Assembly: GCA_049115695.1 (NCBI GenBank)
Contig: JAGDZR010000011.1
Location: forward strand, 434,001 to 498,000
DNA from: JAGDZR01 sp049115695
GTDB lineage: Bacteria > Bacteroidota > Bacteroidia > Cytophagales > Cyclobacteriaceae
Length of the DNA stretch: 64,000 nucleotides
Direction of reading: 5' to 3'
Program-made: the position numbers and the translations under genes
The notes under the pieces: generated by a model
Databases searched by the model: none
What the model saw: the letters and a program-made list of their open reading frames with translations, nothing else
What the model was told of the DNA's origin: nothing
Shown here: in pieces, positions 44,830-54,585 of the stretch
Layout of the letters: each line of letters starts with the position of its first letter
Numbering within the stretch: the stretch's first letter is position 1

Positions 44830-45468
44830 CTAAATAAAAACCAAACGGTCTTTTGGCGTTGGCTCCATCAAAGAAGGATCAGGGCTGAAATGTTTGTCGA
44901 AAAAACCATTCAGAAATTCAGTTGTCGCATTGGATAGCAAGGGCAAGACCTCATCAATTGCCTGACCACTGATCATATAGGGTGGTATTGTTTTATTCAG
45001 TTTGTCTCCAGTGCAATAGGCATAAATCTGATACTCTTCAACTTCATCTTTTTGGATATCCTTAATGGCACATTGAGCTAAACAATCATCTATTATCAAA
45101 AGCTCATTCGATGTATTAAGCTCCTGCTGCATTTTTATATTGGAAAAATAGTTTTCCATATTTTTAAGAGATTCGACGGAAAATTCATTTCTCATTTTCA
45201 TGGCACAATTGATGCACATTGCATAATCGAAAACTGTGTCTTCAGCTGAAAAGCCCTTGTAACTTTTTTTGGCAATTTCGATCACATAATCTAAGTTATT
45301 AGCGATGAGGTCTACATCACATTCTATACATCGCTCAAAAGGACTGTTGGTTTCAAATGAATAAAACTCCTTAGGTATTTCCTGAAATCTGTCTTTGTTA
45401 TCCACAAGAGAATAGTATGATGGGGAAAAGTACCCTGAAATTGACAAAACGAAAAAAATAGTATGCAT
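44830..45468 (-). CDS. Cysteine-rich protein of unknown function
   Basis: 212 residues from the chosen start at 45468. The open frame extends to 45585 but would then overlap the divergent marR gene. A short hydrophobic start (HTIFFVLSIS) may be a signal or anchor. Cysteines are arranged as C47-x2-C50, C85-x2-C88, C129-x3-C133 and C152, so the first four could bind one metal ion. No family recognised. It diverges from marR with only 27 bp between starts, so both probably share control. Downstream it converges with the TPR gene. Confidence 0.6.
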   Translation of the reverse strand: MHTIFFVLSISGYFSPSYYSLVDNKDRFQEIPKEFYSFETNSPFERCIECDVDLIANNLDYVIEIAKKSYKGFSAEDTVFDYAMCINCAMKMRNEFSVESLKNMENYFSNIKMQQELNTSNELLIIDDCLAQCAIKDIQKDEVEEYQIYAYCTGDKLNKTIPPYMISGQAIDEVLPLLSNATTEFLNGFFDKHFSPDPSLMEPTPKDRLVFI

Positions 45469-45495
45469 GCATAACAAATTAGTTATATTTGGAAA

Positions 45496-46008
45496 ATGGC
45501 GATGAAGAGAGAAGACACGGTTGATTACAATATTAAATCTGCTTGGCATAGCATTTCCAGAATGTACAATCAGTACGGTCAGCAATTTGATGTAACAGCA
45601 TCGACAGGATTTGTCTTGCTCAATATTGATGCAGAAGCCGGAACACCAGCAACCAAAATTGCACCAATGATGGGAATGGAATCCAGGAGCCTGACTAGAA
45701 TGCTCAAGACGATGGAAGAGAAGAAATGGATTCGGCGAGAAAAGGATCCAGAGGACGGCAGATCAGTAAGAATTATTTTGACAGAGCTGGGAAAGCAGAA
45801 AAGAGATATTTCCAGGTTTTCGGTAAAGGAGTTTAACAAAAAAATTGCACAGAAGGTTAGCGAATCCGATATGAATACTTTTTTCAATGTCATAAAGCAG
45901 ATCAACGAAATCTCAGAAAACAGGGAAGTCATTACTGAAGCTATTGAGAAAATGGACGCCCTGCTAAATGAAGAATCGACTATAAAATCCAATAATATCA
46001 CGTTATAA
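45496..46008 (+). CDS. MarR-family regulator of the beta-oxidation genes
   Basis: 170 residues. MarR winged helix: STGFVLLNIDAEAGTPATKI, GMESRSLTRMLKTMEEKKWI, then the wing KDPEDGRSVRIILT with the DGR motif. N- and C-terminal helices would form the dimer. Its last base overlaps the first base of the downstream hydroxyacyl-CoA dehydrogenase gene, so it is the first gene of a fatty-acid degradation operon. It likely responds to an acyl-CoA. A second start at Met3 (45502) is possible. Confidence 0.9.
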   Translation: MAMKREDTVDYNIKSAWHSISRMYNQYGQQFDVTASTGFVLLNIDAEAGTPATKIAPMMGMESRSLTRMLKTMEEKKWIRREKDPEDGRSVRIILTELGKQKRDISRFSVKEFNKKIAQKVSESDMNTFFNVIKQINEISENREVITEAIEKMDALLNEESTIKSNNITL

Positions 46009-48410
46009 TGAAGCGAACCATTAAAAAGGCTGCAGTTCTTGGCTCGGGAATAATGGGATCCCGAATTGCATGTCACTTTGCCAATGTAGGTTTGGAAGTG
46101 CTCCTGCTGGATATTTCTCCAAACGAGCCCAATGAAATAGAACAATCCAAAGGCTTGACAATTGATAGCCCACAAGTCAAAAACAGGATTGTGAATGATG
46201 CACTACAGACAGCAATAAAATCAAAACCCTCTCCTCTTTATGATAAGCAGAAAGCTGCGCTTATAAAGACGGGTAATTTTGATGATGACTTAAAGGAAAT
46301 CAAGCATTGTGATTGGGTCATTGAAGCAGTGGTAGAAAACCTGGACATCAAAAAGTCTTTATTTGAAAAGGTTGAACAATATCGTAAACCAGGAACCCTG
46401 ATCACTAGCAATACATCTGGCATTCCCATTCAATTGATGTTGGATGGACGAAGCGATGATTTCAAGAAACACTTTTGCGGAACGCATTTTTTTAATCCTC
46501 CAAGATATTTGAGGTTACTGGAAGTGATTCCGTCAAGGGAAACTGATCCTGAAATCATAGACTTCTTTATGTCTTACGGAGATCTGTTTTTGGGAAAAGA
46601 AACAGTTCTTTGCAAAGACACACCTGCGTTTATAGCGAATAGAATTGGTGTGTACTCGATGATGTCCGGCATGCATCAAGTCACGAAAACAGATTTTACG
46701 GTAGGTGAGATTGATAAACTAACAGGACCTGTTATCGGACGAGCCAAGTCTGCAACATTTCGAACTTCGGACCTTGTTGGTCTTGATACCACCGCAAAGG
46801 TCGCGACCAATTTGCTCGAGGGATTGAAGGATGATGAATCAATAGACGCATTCAAATTACCTGAAATTGTAAATCAACTGGTCGATAAAAATTGGCTTGG
46901 GGATAAATCAAAACAAGGGTTTTATAAGAAGACAAGTGATGAAAAGGGCAATCGACTGATTCTTGAGTTAAACCTTAAAACGCTCGAGTATGAGGAAAAG
47001 AAAAAGTCTAAACTATCAATATTAGATAAAACCAAAGGCATTGAGGATGTCAGAGAACGGGTAAAAATTGCGATTAACCTTGATGGTAGTGAAGGCGAAT
47101 TCTATAGAGCAACATTCTTCGACCTGTTTAAATACTGTACCTATCGCATTCCTGAAATTGCAGATGAACTCTTCAGAATTGATCAGGCCGTATCGGCAGG
47201 TTTCGCCTGGGAAATGGGACCATTTGAAACATGGGATGCCATGGGCTTTGATGATGTCCTTCAAAAAATGAAAGCTGCGGGTCATCAGCCTGCAATGTGG
47301 GTTGAGGAAATGAATGCGGCAGGCAATACCTCATTTTATAAATATGAGAATGGTAAAAAACATTATTACGACATTCCTTCGAAATCTTACAAAGTAATAC
47401 CAGGAACGGAAGGCTTGATATTGCTAGAAGCATTCAAAGAGAATAATGTTGTCTTCAAGAATGATGGTGTTCATCTATACGATATAGGAGATGGTATATT
47501 GAACCTGGAGTTCCACACGAAAATGAATTCATTGGGGCCTGAAGTCATAGAAGGACTGAACATAGCATTTGATACAGCGGAAAAAGATTTCAGAGGATTG
47601 GTCATTGGCAATGAGGGTCAGAATTTTTCGGCTGGCGCAAACCTTGCTATGTTGTTCATGTATGCTGTTGATCAGGAATTCGATGAGATAGATCTCATGA
47701 TCAGAACTTTCCAGAATACGATGACGAGAGCTCGTTTTTCAAGCATTCCTGTTATTTCGGCTCCATCAGGTATGGCTTTGGGTGGGGGTTGTGAGTTATC
47801 ACTTCATTGTGATGCCATTCAGGCGCATGCCGAAACTTATATTGGGCTAGTAGAAGTTGGAGTTGGACTTATCCCGGGTGGAGGAGGAACCAAAGAAATG
47901 ACTTTACGAGCTGCGGATAGTTATGGGTCCGGAGATCCTGAACTCAACACGCTGCAGGAGTATTTTATGAATATTGCTACAGCGAAAGTGGCAACTTCAG
48001 CAGAGGAAGCCAGGGGTATGAACATTCTTACACCTTCAGATCAAATTACGCTGAACAGGTCCCGTTTAATCGCGGATGCCAAAAGAAGAGCAATCGAATT
48101 GGCAGATTCAGGATATACCCAACCAACTGAAAGAACGAATATAAAAGTTCAGGGAAAATCTGGTATGGCAATGTTTGAGGCCGGAGTTACCGGAATGGTT
48201 TATGCCAATTATGCGTCCGAGCATGATGCGTTGATTGCTAAAAAACTTTCATGGATAATGAATGGAGGTGATCTTTCGGCTCCATCGCTAGTGTCTGAGC
48301 AATATTTGCTTGAGCTGGAAAGAGAAGCTTTTCTGAGTCTTTGTGGTGAACCTAAAACGCTTGAGAGAATACAAAGTATATTATTTAAAGGAAAACCGTT
48401 AAGAAATTAG
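46008..48410 (+). CDS. fadN: 3-hydroxyacyl-CoA dehydrogenase / enoyl-CoA hydratase (FadN type)
   Basis: 800 residues. The dehydrogenase half comes first: NAD motif AVLGSGIMGSRIACHFANVG (about 9-28), then CGTHFFNPPRYLRLLEVI and the C-terminal dehydrogenase helices. The hydratase half is at about 500-650: FSAGANLAMLF, SAPSGMALGGGCELSLHCDA, and GLVEVGVGLIPGGGGTKEM with its catalytic Glu. This order, reversed relative to E. coli FadB, is that of Bacillus-type FadN. It performs two middle steps of beta-oxidation, with the thiolase encoded 55 bp downstream. Confidence 0.93.
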   Translation: MKRTIKKAAVLGSGIMGSRIACHFANVGLEVLLLDISPNEPNEIEQSKGLTIDSPQVKNRIVNDALQTAIKSKPSPLYDKQKAALIKTGNFDDDLKEIKHCDWVIEAVVENLDIKKSLFEKVEQYRKPGTLITSNTSGIPIQLMLDGRSDDFKKHFCGTHFFNPPRYLRLLEVIPSRETDPEIIDFFMSYGDLFLGKETVLCKDTPAFIANRIGVYSMMSGMHQVTKTDFTVGEIDKLTGPVIGRAKSATFRTSDLVGLDTTAKVATNLLEGLKDDESIDAFKLPEIVNQLVDKNWLGDKSKQGFYKKTSDEKGNRLILELNLKTLEYEEKKKSKLSILDKTKGIEDVRERVKIAINLDGSEGEFYRATFFDLFKYCTYRIPEIADELFRIDQAVSAGFAWEMGPFETWDAMGFDDVLQKMKAAGHQPAMWVEEMNAAGNTSFYKYENGKKHYYDIPSKSYKVIPGTEGLILLEAFKENNVVFKNDGVHLYDIGDGILNLEFHTKMNSLGPEVIEGLNIAFDTAEKDFRGLVIGNEGQNFSAGANLAMLFMYAVDQEFDEIDLMIRTFQNTMTRARFSSIPVISAPSGMALGGGCELSLHCDAIQAHAETYIGLVEVGVGLIPGGGGTKEMTLRAADSYGSGDPELNTLQEYFMNIATAKVATSAEEARGMNILTPSDQITLNRSRLIADAKRRAIELADSGYTQPTERTNIKVQGKSGMAMFEAGVTGMVYANYASEHDALIAKKLSWIMNGGDLSAPSLVSEQYLLELEREAFLSLCGEPKTLERIQSILFKGKPLRN

Positions 48411-48465
48411 ATCGAATATACTTCATAATCTAATGTCTAGTAATTTAACATCTAAATAAACAATC

Positions 48466-49638
48466 ATGGACGCATATATAGTTGCAGGATATAGATCAGC
48501 AGTAGGGAGAGCTAAAAAAGGAGGCTTTCGGTTCTATCGACCGGATGACCTTGCTGCAGATGTTATTAAACACCTTGTTGGTTCTATTGATGGATTTGAT
48601 GCCAAAAGAGTTGATGATCTTATTGTTGGCAATGCCATTCCCGAGGCGGAGCAAGGCATGCAAATGGGGCGAATGATCTCGTTACTTTCTTTACCCCTGG
48701 AAGTACCTGGAATGATCGTCAATAGATATTGTGGTTCTGGACTTGAGGCAATTAGTTTGGCTTGTGCCCGAGTTCACGCAGGTACTGCTGATTGTATTGT
48801 AGCAGGAGGAACTGAATCTATGTCGCTCGTTCCCATGATGGGATATAAAACCGCACTGAATTGGAAAATCGCGACTAAAAATCCAGAGTACTATCTTAAC
48901 ATGGGTTTAACGGCCGAAGAGTTGGCTATGGATTATAATATTACGAAGGACCAGGCGGATGAGTTTGCAATGAATTCACATTTGAAAGCCGCAAAGGCTA
49001 TCGCCGAAGGGAAATTCAAAGATGAAATTGTACCTGTAGAAGTAGAAGAAACATATGTTGGAACAGATGGCAAAAAGGCCAATAGAAAATATACAGTTGA
49101 TACAGATGAGTGTGTAAGAGCAGATACAACAATAGAGGGCCTTGGCAAACTAAAGCCGGCATTCAAACAAGGTGGTCAGGTCACGGCTGGTAACGCATCA
49201 CCGACTTCTGATGGTGCGGCATTTGTAATGGTCATGTCCGAGAAAATGGTAAAGGAATATAATCTTGAGCCAATTGCAAGAATGGTCAGTTATACTGCAG
49301 CAGGTGTGAATCCACGCATTATGGGAATTGGTCCAGTTGAAGCTGTACCAAAAGCACTGAAACAAGCGGGATTGAAGCAGTCTAACCTGGATTTGGTTGA
49401 ACTGAATGAAGCTTTTGCAGCGCAATCTTTGGCAGTAATCCAAGGTTTGGATTTGGATACCGAAAAACTCAACGTAAATGGAGGAGCAATTGCCCTTGGA
49501 CACCCACTTGGATGTACTGGAGCGAAACTTTCAATATCACTATTCAATGAGCTAAAAAGAACCAATGGTAAATACGGTATGGTAACCGCTTGTGTTGGAG
49601 GAGGGCAAGGTGTGGCAGGTATTTACGAAATGTTATAG
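48466..49638 (+). CDS. fadA: Acetyl-CoA acyltransferase (thiolase)
   Basis: 390 residues. Catalytic motifs: nucleophile Cys in NRYCGSGLEAISLA (about residue 88), His in GGAIALGHPLGCTGAKL, and the second Cys in VTACVGGGQGVAGIYEML at the C-terminus. It cleaves 3-ketoacyl-CoA to acetyl-CoA and a shortened acyl-CoA, the last step of beta-oxidation. With fadN and the MarR gene it forms a three-gene operon ended by a strong terminator. No acyl-CoA dehydrogenase or ligase is adjacent. Confidence 0.94.
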   Translation: MDAYIVAGYRSAVGRAKKGGFRFYRPDDLAADVIKHLVGSIDGFDAKRVDDLIVGNAIPEAEQGMQMGRMISLLSLPLEVPGMIVNRYCGSGLEAISLACARVHAGTADCIVAGGTESMSLVPMMGYKTALNWKIATKNPEYYLNMGLTAEELAMDYNITKDQADEFAMNSHLKAAKAIAEGKFKDEIVPVEVEETYVGTDGKKANRKYTVDTDECVRADTTIEGLGKLKPAFKQGGQVTAGNASPTSDGAAFVMVMSEKMVKEYNLEPIARMVSYTAAGVNPRIMGIGPVEAVPKALKQAGLKQSNLDLVELNEAFAAQSLAVIQGLDLDTEKLNVNGGAIALGHPLGCTGAKLSISLFNELKRTNGKYGMVTACVGGGQGVAGIYEML

Positions 49639-49664
49639 ACCTAACATTTTCTATGTTTAAAATG

Positions 49665-49698
49665 GAGCCCAATGCAACACATACATTGGGCTCTTTTT
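49665..49698 (+). terminator. Terminator of the fadN-fadA operon
   Basis: Perfect 10-bp stem GAGCCCAATG (49665-49674) / CATTGGGCTC (49684-49693), 9-nt loop, then TTTTT. It is a strong rho-independent terminator. Confidence 0.92.
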
Positions 49699-49720
49699 GT
49701 AATCTGTTCTTCTTGTCAAT

Positions 49721-50653
49721 CTACCCTAGGTTTAACTCAGCCTGCTCACACCGATCAATTTTATCGAGATAAACCATTGGACTTTTCTCATAAGCGGGAT
49801 CATACATGGGAAGGAACTTTCTGCCAAATGCAACTTCATCGTATTTGTAGCTCGTAATTTGATTAACAAATTGATTGAAAGTATCGTCCAGCCCCTTGAG
49901 GATAAGAATGAATTCGGCCTTTTCATTCGCCAGGTCTCTGGGCGATTTATTGAACAAAGGACTCTCTTCATTAATTGGATGTACAATGGTCCACGGCATT
50001 GGGAACATCGTAATGAAGTCAATTTCCAGGTTTAATTGTTGGTACTTTCGTTTTGGCTCGGGCCCGGAAAAATCAAGTCTGGAGTATAACATTTTCGCAG
50101 ACATTTCGATTAACTGGTTTTTACGACTATTCGCTGCGCGAACCATCAGACCATTTATGTTTTCATAAGGACTCACCAATGCGCAGCGGCTAAAAAAAAT
50201 TTTCGATCGGGCTTTACTGAATCGACCATACATTAATCCTGTTGCGAAAGCGAAACCAAGCAATCCAATCATGGCTTCAAAAGATGCCACAAGACCCGCA
50301 GTATTTCCAATTGGACTTATCCTTCCATAACCAACAGTTGTCAAGGTTTGTGTTGAGAAAAAGAAACATTCCCAGAAAGCGTTTGAAGCAGAGGTATCTG
50401 ACAGTTGATCCGAACCAATCATAAAGTAGATGGATGCGAACACAAAATTCACAAATGCATAGCTGCTTATCACAAATACAAAAAAACCGGTCCAGGATAT
50501 GTTGATCAGCCAGTGATAAAGACTAAAAGTAGCAATACCACCACCAGATCGGATTACATTGAAGCGACCGTCTTTATTGATTAGTCGATCACTATTTTCA
50601 AATCCTTTAGACCCAAACCCTGTTTCCCGTATTCGACTTGCAAGCTTAGCCAT
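49721..50653 (-). CDS. Inward-rectifier (Kir-type) potassium channel
   Basis: 310 residues. The slide-helix region is followed by TM1 (about 54-78, GFFVFVISSYAFVNFVFASI), a pore helix, the selectivity filter TVGYG (106-110), TM2 (about 117-142), and the cytoplasmic immunoglobulin-like Kir domain to the end (SPYENINGLMVRAANSRKNQ, WTIVHPINEESP). It is a KirBac-type tetrameric K+ channel of the inner membrane. Its ATG directly follows the TAG of the upstream yjbQ gene, so translation is coupled. Confidence 0.93.
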   Translation of the reverse strand: MAKLASRIRETGFGSKGFENSDRLINKDGRFNVIRSGGGIATFSLYHWLINISWTGFFVFVISSYAFVNFVFASIYFMIGSDQLSDTSASNAFWECFFFSTQTLTTVGYGRISPIGNTAGLVASFEAMIGLLGFAFATGLMYGRFSKARSKIFFSRCALVSPYENINGLMVRAANSRKNQLIEMSAKMLYSRLDFSGPEPKRKYQQLNLEIDFITMFPMPWTIVHPINEESPLFNKSPRDLANEKAEFILILKGLDDTFNQFVNQITSYKYDEVAFGRKFLPMYDPAYEKSPMVYLDKIDRCEQAELNLG

Positions 50654-51070
50654 CTATTCTCCAATTACTGTGATGATAATTTTCCTGCTTCCTCCATAAT
50701 CACGGTGCTCTCCAAGATAAACACCTTGCCATGTGCCAAGTAATGCTCTTCCGTTTGAAAATGGAAATGAAACGGAACTGCCCATCAGCGAAGCTTTGAT
50801 ATGAGCGGGCATATCATCAGACCCTTCATACGTATGGCGATAATACGGTGCATTTTCGGGGACCAATACATTCATGTGACTTTCAAAATCCGATCGAACA
50901 GTGGGGTCGGCGTTTTCATTTATCGTCAGACTTGCTGAGGTGTGTTTTATAAATACCTGTACAATGCCACTTTGAATATTGCTCTCATCAATTACTTCCA
51001 GCACTTTTGAAGTAATGAGATGAAAGCCTCTGCTGTATGGTTTTAGTGTAACCTCTTTTTGATAGACCAT
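50654..51070 (-). CDS. yjbQ: YjbQ family (UPF0047) protein
   Basis: 138 residues with the family signature FIKHTSASLTINENADPTVRSD-type segment (about 44-63), HTYEGSDDMPAHIKASLMG and GTWQGVYLGEHR. The paired histidines and aspartate form a metal site. YjbQ proteins can phosphorylate thiamine in vitro, but the natural role is uncertain. It lies between the ABM-domain gene and the K+ channel gene, with no spacing on either side. Confidence 0.92.
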   Translation of the reverse strand: MVYQKEVTLKPYSRGFHLITSKVLEVIDESNIQSGIVQVFIKHTSASLTINENADPTVRSDFESHMNVLVPENAPYYRHTYEGSDDMPAHIKASLMGSSVSFPFSNGRALLGTWQGVYLGEHRDYGGSRKIIITVIGE

Positions 51071-51388
51071 TTATTTTTCCCAATGGTGATCCCGTTCAAC
51101 CTTACAAACCCTGGTGCAAAACTGTTGGTACCATTTTTCAATGCCTGCTTTTTGAGCAAGCTGGTGTTCCCCGACCATTTTCCATTTTTTAATGGATGTT
51201 TCAGAGTCCCAGTATGAAATGGTTATACCAATGCCATCACGAGCACTTTCATGCCCGAGGTAACCTGGCATGTTACTAGCCAACTCGACCATGCGATCGG
51301 CGGTTTCGTCATATCCATCTGTTTGTTCGGTTAAGAGATTTGTAAAAATCACCGCATAATACGGAGGTTCAGGTGTTTGTGCGATCAT
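51071..51388 (-). CDS. Antibiotic biosynthesis monooxygenase (ABM) domain protein
   Basis: 105 residues, one ferredoxin-like ABM domain: YYAVIFTNLLTEQ, MPGYLGHESARDGIGITISY, then WDSETSIKKWK and the HQLAQKAGIEKWYQ helix. Such small proteins act as cofactor-free oxygenases or haem-degrading enzymes, or have no known activity. It is adjacent to yjbQ with no gap and 11 bp downstream of the beta-helix lipoprotein gene. Confidence 0.87.
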   Translation of the reverse strand: MIAQTPEPPYYAVIFTNLLTEQTDGYDETADRMVELASNMPGYLGHESARDGIGITISYWDSETSIKKWKMVGEHQLAQKAGIEKWYQQFCTRVCKVERDHHWEK

Positions 51389-51399
51389 GGCGTTTCTCT

Positions 51400-52773
51400 T
51401 TAGTTGCTAATGTATTCATAAGCACCTAAATCTGGAATTCCATCACGTAACTTTCCCCGTAAGTCGATTTCTAATCTTTTATTCAGCGAACGATCGATTG
51501 CTGGAGAAATCGAGTCAATTTCATATTGGAATGTAAATGGATCAATAAATCGAGGGAAGTTATCTGCAATAGAAGTTTCATTGAATCCAATGTCAGTGGA
51601 GGCGGAAATGATGTTGTTAAAAACAAATGATGTACTTCCGTGTGCAAAGGCGATTGTATCCAACAACTCCTGACGGTTTTCTCCCCAAATAATGGAATTC
51701 GTCAAACTAACATGCAATTGGTCTGTCAAGATTGTCTCATTGGCCAACCAGTAAAAATCAGCGAATATGACACTTGGATTTTCTGAAATGAAGCTCCTGG
51801 GATAATTTGCAAACGTGCAATGATCATATTGATAACTACCACCTGCCACATTGTAAATCAACGCCTCTCCAGCATCAAATATTAGACAGTTGGTTGCTCG
51901 AATGTCTGAGGTGAATCCGCGAATACCGGTTTTTGATGAATGTCTGATAATACTGTTAGTCAAGATCACTTCTGGAATTGTATCTGAATCAGGGGCCCCA
52001 ACTGTTATCGCATGGGTAGCATTTTCCAAAACGGCATGATGAAATGTGCCTGTACCTCCTTCTAAAAAATAGACACCTTTCCACTGGCCTGGTGCCCTCA
52101 AATAATCTTCATCAAATCGGGAATTTCTGAATACAACTTGTTGATCTGCTTCACCAATCACATTCAGATGCCCAGCCACAAAGAGTATTGCTGATTGATC
52201 GAAGTAAAGTCTTGCTCCAGGTTCAATGGTAATTTCACAATCCGCCCCGATGAGCGTAGTATCGGTAAAAACATAGGGCCTTTCTGCTGTTAGCACCTGA
52301 TCACAAAGCACTTCATATTTCCTAAAGTAGTTGGCGTCCTGACCCCAAGCGATTAGTTTGACGTCAAATTGATTATTATTCCATTCAACAATAACAGAAT
52401 CTTTAACGAGATATGGACTGTTTGTATTGAGCGGATCAATGGACACGTTGATGAGGACAAGCATACTGTCACCGCCAAATAAAATCTCATCTTCGATGAC
52501 TTTTCCCTCCTGTCCGTTTATTACTAGCGAGTAGGCTGAATTTTCGGCTTGTCCAAGTTTTATTCTGTCAAGTAGAACTGCGGATTCATTGAAATTATAG
52601 ATGCGTAAGCGCCTTGTTATACTTGTTCGTTCTGAAAGCAATGTGTCAAAAAGAACAGTGTCAGCACTAATTTGAAGCTTGAGGTTATGATCTCCACTGA
52701 TGATTTCTTCGTCAGGGCTGCAAGCCATGCATAGCAAATATGCCAAAATTGGAAACCAGGGTTTATTGGCCAT
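51400..52773 (-). CDS. Right-handed beta-helix lipoprotein
   Basis: 457 residues. The lipobox is ending at Cys16 (LLCMACSPDEE). A beta-sandwich N-terminal part (about 30-150) leads to a parallel beta-helix with repeated short strands (about 175-430): GARLYFDQSAILFVAGHLNV, HHAVLENATHAITVGA, LTNSIIRHSSKTGIRGF, and the closing IPDLGAYEY. This is a common surface-exposed Bacteroidota lipoprotein type, sometimes linked to polysaccharide binding or cleavage. No catalytic residues could be assigned. It lies 27 bp after prfA. Confidence 0.85.
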   Translation of the reverse strand: MANKPWFPILAYLLCMACSPDEEIISGDHNLKLQISADTVLFDTLLSERTSITRRLRIYNFNESAVLLDRIKLGQAENSAYSLVINGQEGKVIEDEILFGGDSMLVLINVSIDPLNTNSPYLVKDSVIVEWNNNQFDVKLIAWGQDANYFRKYEVLCDQVLTAERPYVFTDTTLIGADCEITIEPGARLYFDQSAILFVAGHLNVIGEADQQVVFRNSRFDEDYLRAPGQWKGVYFLEGGTGTFHHAVLENATHAITVGAPDSDTIPEVILTNSIIRHSSKTGIRGFTSDIRATNCLIFDAGEALIYNVAGGSYQYDHCTFANYPRSFISENPSVIFADFYWLANETILTDQLHVSLTNSIIWGENRQELLDTIAFAHGSTSFVFNNIISASTDIGFNETSIADNFPRFIDPFTFQYEIDSISPAIDRSLNKRLEIDLRGKLRDGIPDLGAYEYISN

Positions 52774-52800
52774 CAGATGACTAACGAAAAGGAGAAGTAT

Positions 52801-53874
52801 TTATTCAGCTTCACCAGGGTTCATTTTTTCCATGTTTTCAGCGATTCGAAGTTTCTCAATAAAGTCACCGATATCACCATTCATGATCGAAGGCAAATTG
52901 TAGACAGTATGCCCAATCCGATGATCTGTCACTCGACCCTGAGGATAATTGTACGTTCTTATTTTATCTGATCGATCGCCACTTCCAACGAGGCTTTTTC
53001 TTTGGGAACTGATTTCGTCATTATGCTTTTTAAGCTCCTGTTCATAAAGTCGGGATCTCAAAACCTTCAATGCTTTGTCATAATTGGCATGCTGCGAACG
53101 ACCATCCTGACACTCAACCACAATTCCAGTAGGATTGTGCGTCAACCTTACGGCCGATTCAGTTTTGTTGATGTGCTGTCCACCAGCACCCGAAGCTCTA
53201 AAAGTATCTTTCCGAATATCACCCATGTTTAAGTCAATATCCACTTCCTCAGCCTCTGGCATTGCTGCCACTGTTGCGGCTGAAGTGTGAACCCGACCTT
53301 GAGATTCTGTAGCGGGGACTCGCTGTACACGGTGAACACCCGATTCAAATTTCAGCTGACCATATACGTCTTCCCCTTCAACAGAAGCCATTATCTCTTT
53401 ATATCCACCGGACGAACCTTCATTATAACTGATAATATTGAACGACCATTTTCTGCTTTCAGCATATTGCTGATACATCCGAAAAAGATCGCCAGCGAAA
53501 ATAGACGCCTCATCGCCACCGGTTCCGGCCCTTATTTCCAGGATTATGTTTTTACTGTCGTTCGGGTCCTTTGGGATTAGCATTATTTTCAGTTCCTCTT
53601 CGAGAGACTGACTTTTTGGTGTTAGTTCATCGATTTCCATTTTGGCCATCTCTCTGAACTCTTCATCTTTTTCTGTTTGCAGCACTTCTTTTGCACTGTT
53701 CAGGTTATCCAAAGCGAGTTTATACTCATCGAACTTCTTAACTATCTTTTCAAGGTCTTTGTACTCCTTGGTCAATTTGGCGTAGCTTTTCATGTCAGAC
53801 ATAGCGTCTGGTTGCACGATTAATTGACCCACTTCTTCAAATCGATGCTTTATCGACTCTAGTTTCTCTATCAT
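52801..53874 (-). CDS. prfA: Peptide chain release factor 1
   Basis: 357 residues, full length. The stop-codon recognition tripeptide PAT lies at 187-189 in RVPATESQGRVHTSA. The catalytic GGQ is at 231-233 in SGAGGQHINKTESAVR. It terminates translation at UAA and UAG. The PAT identifies it as RF1 rather than RF2 (SPF). The upstream prmC partner is not adjacent. It is divergent from the Tll0287-like gene with a 48-bp gap. Confidence 0.97.
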   Translation of the reverse strand: MIEKLESIKHRFEEVGQLIVQPDAMSDMKSYAKLTKEYKDLEKIVKKFDEYKLALDNLNSAKEVLQTEKDEEFREMAKMEIDELTPKSQSLEEELKIMLIPKDPNDSKNIILEIRAGTGGDEASIFAGDLFRMYQQYAESRKWSFNIISYNEGSSGGYKEIMASVEGEDVYGQLKFESGVHRVQRVPATESQGRVHTSAATVAAMPEAEEVDIDLNMGDIRKDTFRASGAGGQHINKTESAVRLTHNPTGIVVECQDGRSQHANYDKALKVLRSRLYEQELKKHNDEISSQRKSLVGSGDRSDKIRTYNYPQGRVTDHRIGHTVYNLPSIMNGDIGDFIEKLRIAENMEKMNPGEAE

Positions 53875-53922
53875 CTCACCCTATATTTGAATCTCAAAAT
53901 TACATCTTCCGTATTGATTATC

Positions 53923-54585
53923 ATGATACGTACTCCTTTTCACTTCATTCTATCCTTTTTCGTATTCAGCTTTATTCAAGCCTGTGATCCGGGAAAGCCT
54001 ATCGATAGAGAGGCTGTACAGCAGGCAATAGATAGCCGAGAGATTAAAAAAGTCCCAAAAGTGGATATCATGAATAAAGGCATGGAGCTTGGCAATGCGA
54101 TTACATCCGAAGTGCAAATGGCTTTGCAAAAGAATCTGATGGAGGCCATTCAAAATGAAGGCATTCCTTTTGCACTGGAATTTTGTAACGCAAATGCCAC
54201 TAACATAGCACAGGAAATTGCAGATAGCATGGGAGTGAATGTGATCCGAGTCAGTGAAAAATTCAGGAACCCAAATGGAAAACCCGATTCACTAGAGAAC
54301 CTAATACTGGCGTCTTACCAATATAATATTGAAGAACAATTATCAATTGAGCCGGCCCTTGTTGAGGAAAACCCAAAGACTTTATTATATACTCAACCGA
54401 TAATGATTTCCAGCGGGCTGTGTTTACAATGTCATGGTACGATTGGTAAAGAACTTTCGGAAGAAAATCATCAGACGATTAGCGCACTTTACCCATCAGA
54501 TTCGGCAATAGGATATAAAATTGGTGACCTAAGAGGCATGTGGGCAGTCCGAATTCCGATTAAATCTGTTATTGGGAAACTTTAG
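53923..54585 (+). CDS. Tll0287-like (DUF3365) haem lipoprotein
   Basis: 220 residues from the chosen start at 53923 (MIRTPFHF). The open frame extends to 53887. The lipobox is IQACDPG. The Tll0287-like domain shows FALEFCNANATNIAQEIAD, NPNGKPDS, then the haem motif CLQCH near the C-terminus and a final GDLRGMWAVRIP. Members are periplasmic sensors or haem proteins related to PAS-like domains. It converges with tag, overlapping by 4 bp. Redox role inferred only from the CxxCH. Confidence 0.82.
   Translation: MIRTPFHFILSFFVFSFIQACDPGKPIDREAVQQAIDSREIKKVPKVDIMNKGMELGNAITSEVQMALQKNLMEAIQNEGIPFALEFCNANATNIAQEIADSMGVNVIRVSEKFRNPNGKPDSLENLILASYQYNIEEQLSIEPALVEENPKTLLYTQPIMISSGLCLQCHGTIGKELSEENHQTISALYPSDSAIGYKIGDLRGMWAVRIPIKSVIGKL

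Noticed and set aside
45469..45585. Longer N-terminus for the Cys-rich protein
   Set aside because: It would overlap the start of the divergent marR gene by 90 bp and adds no recognisable sequence.
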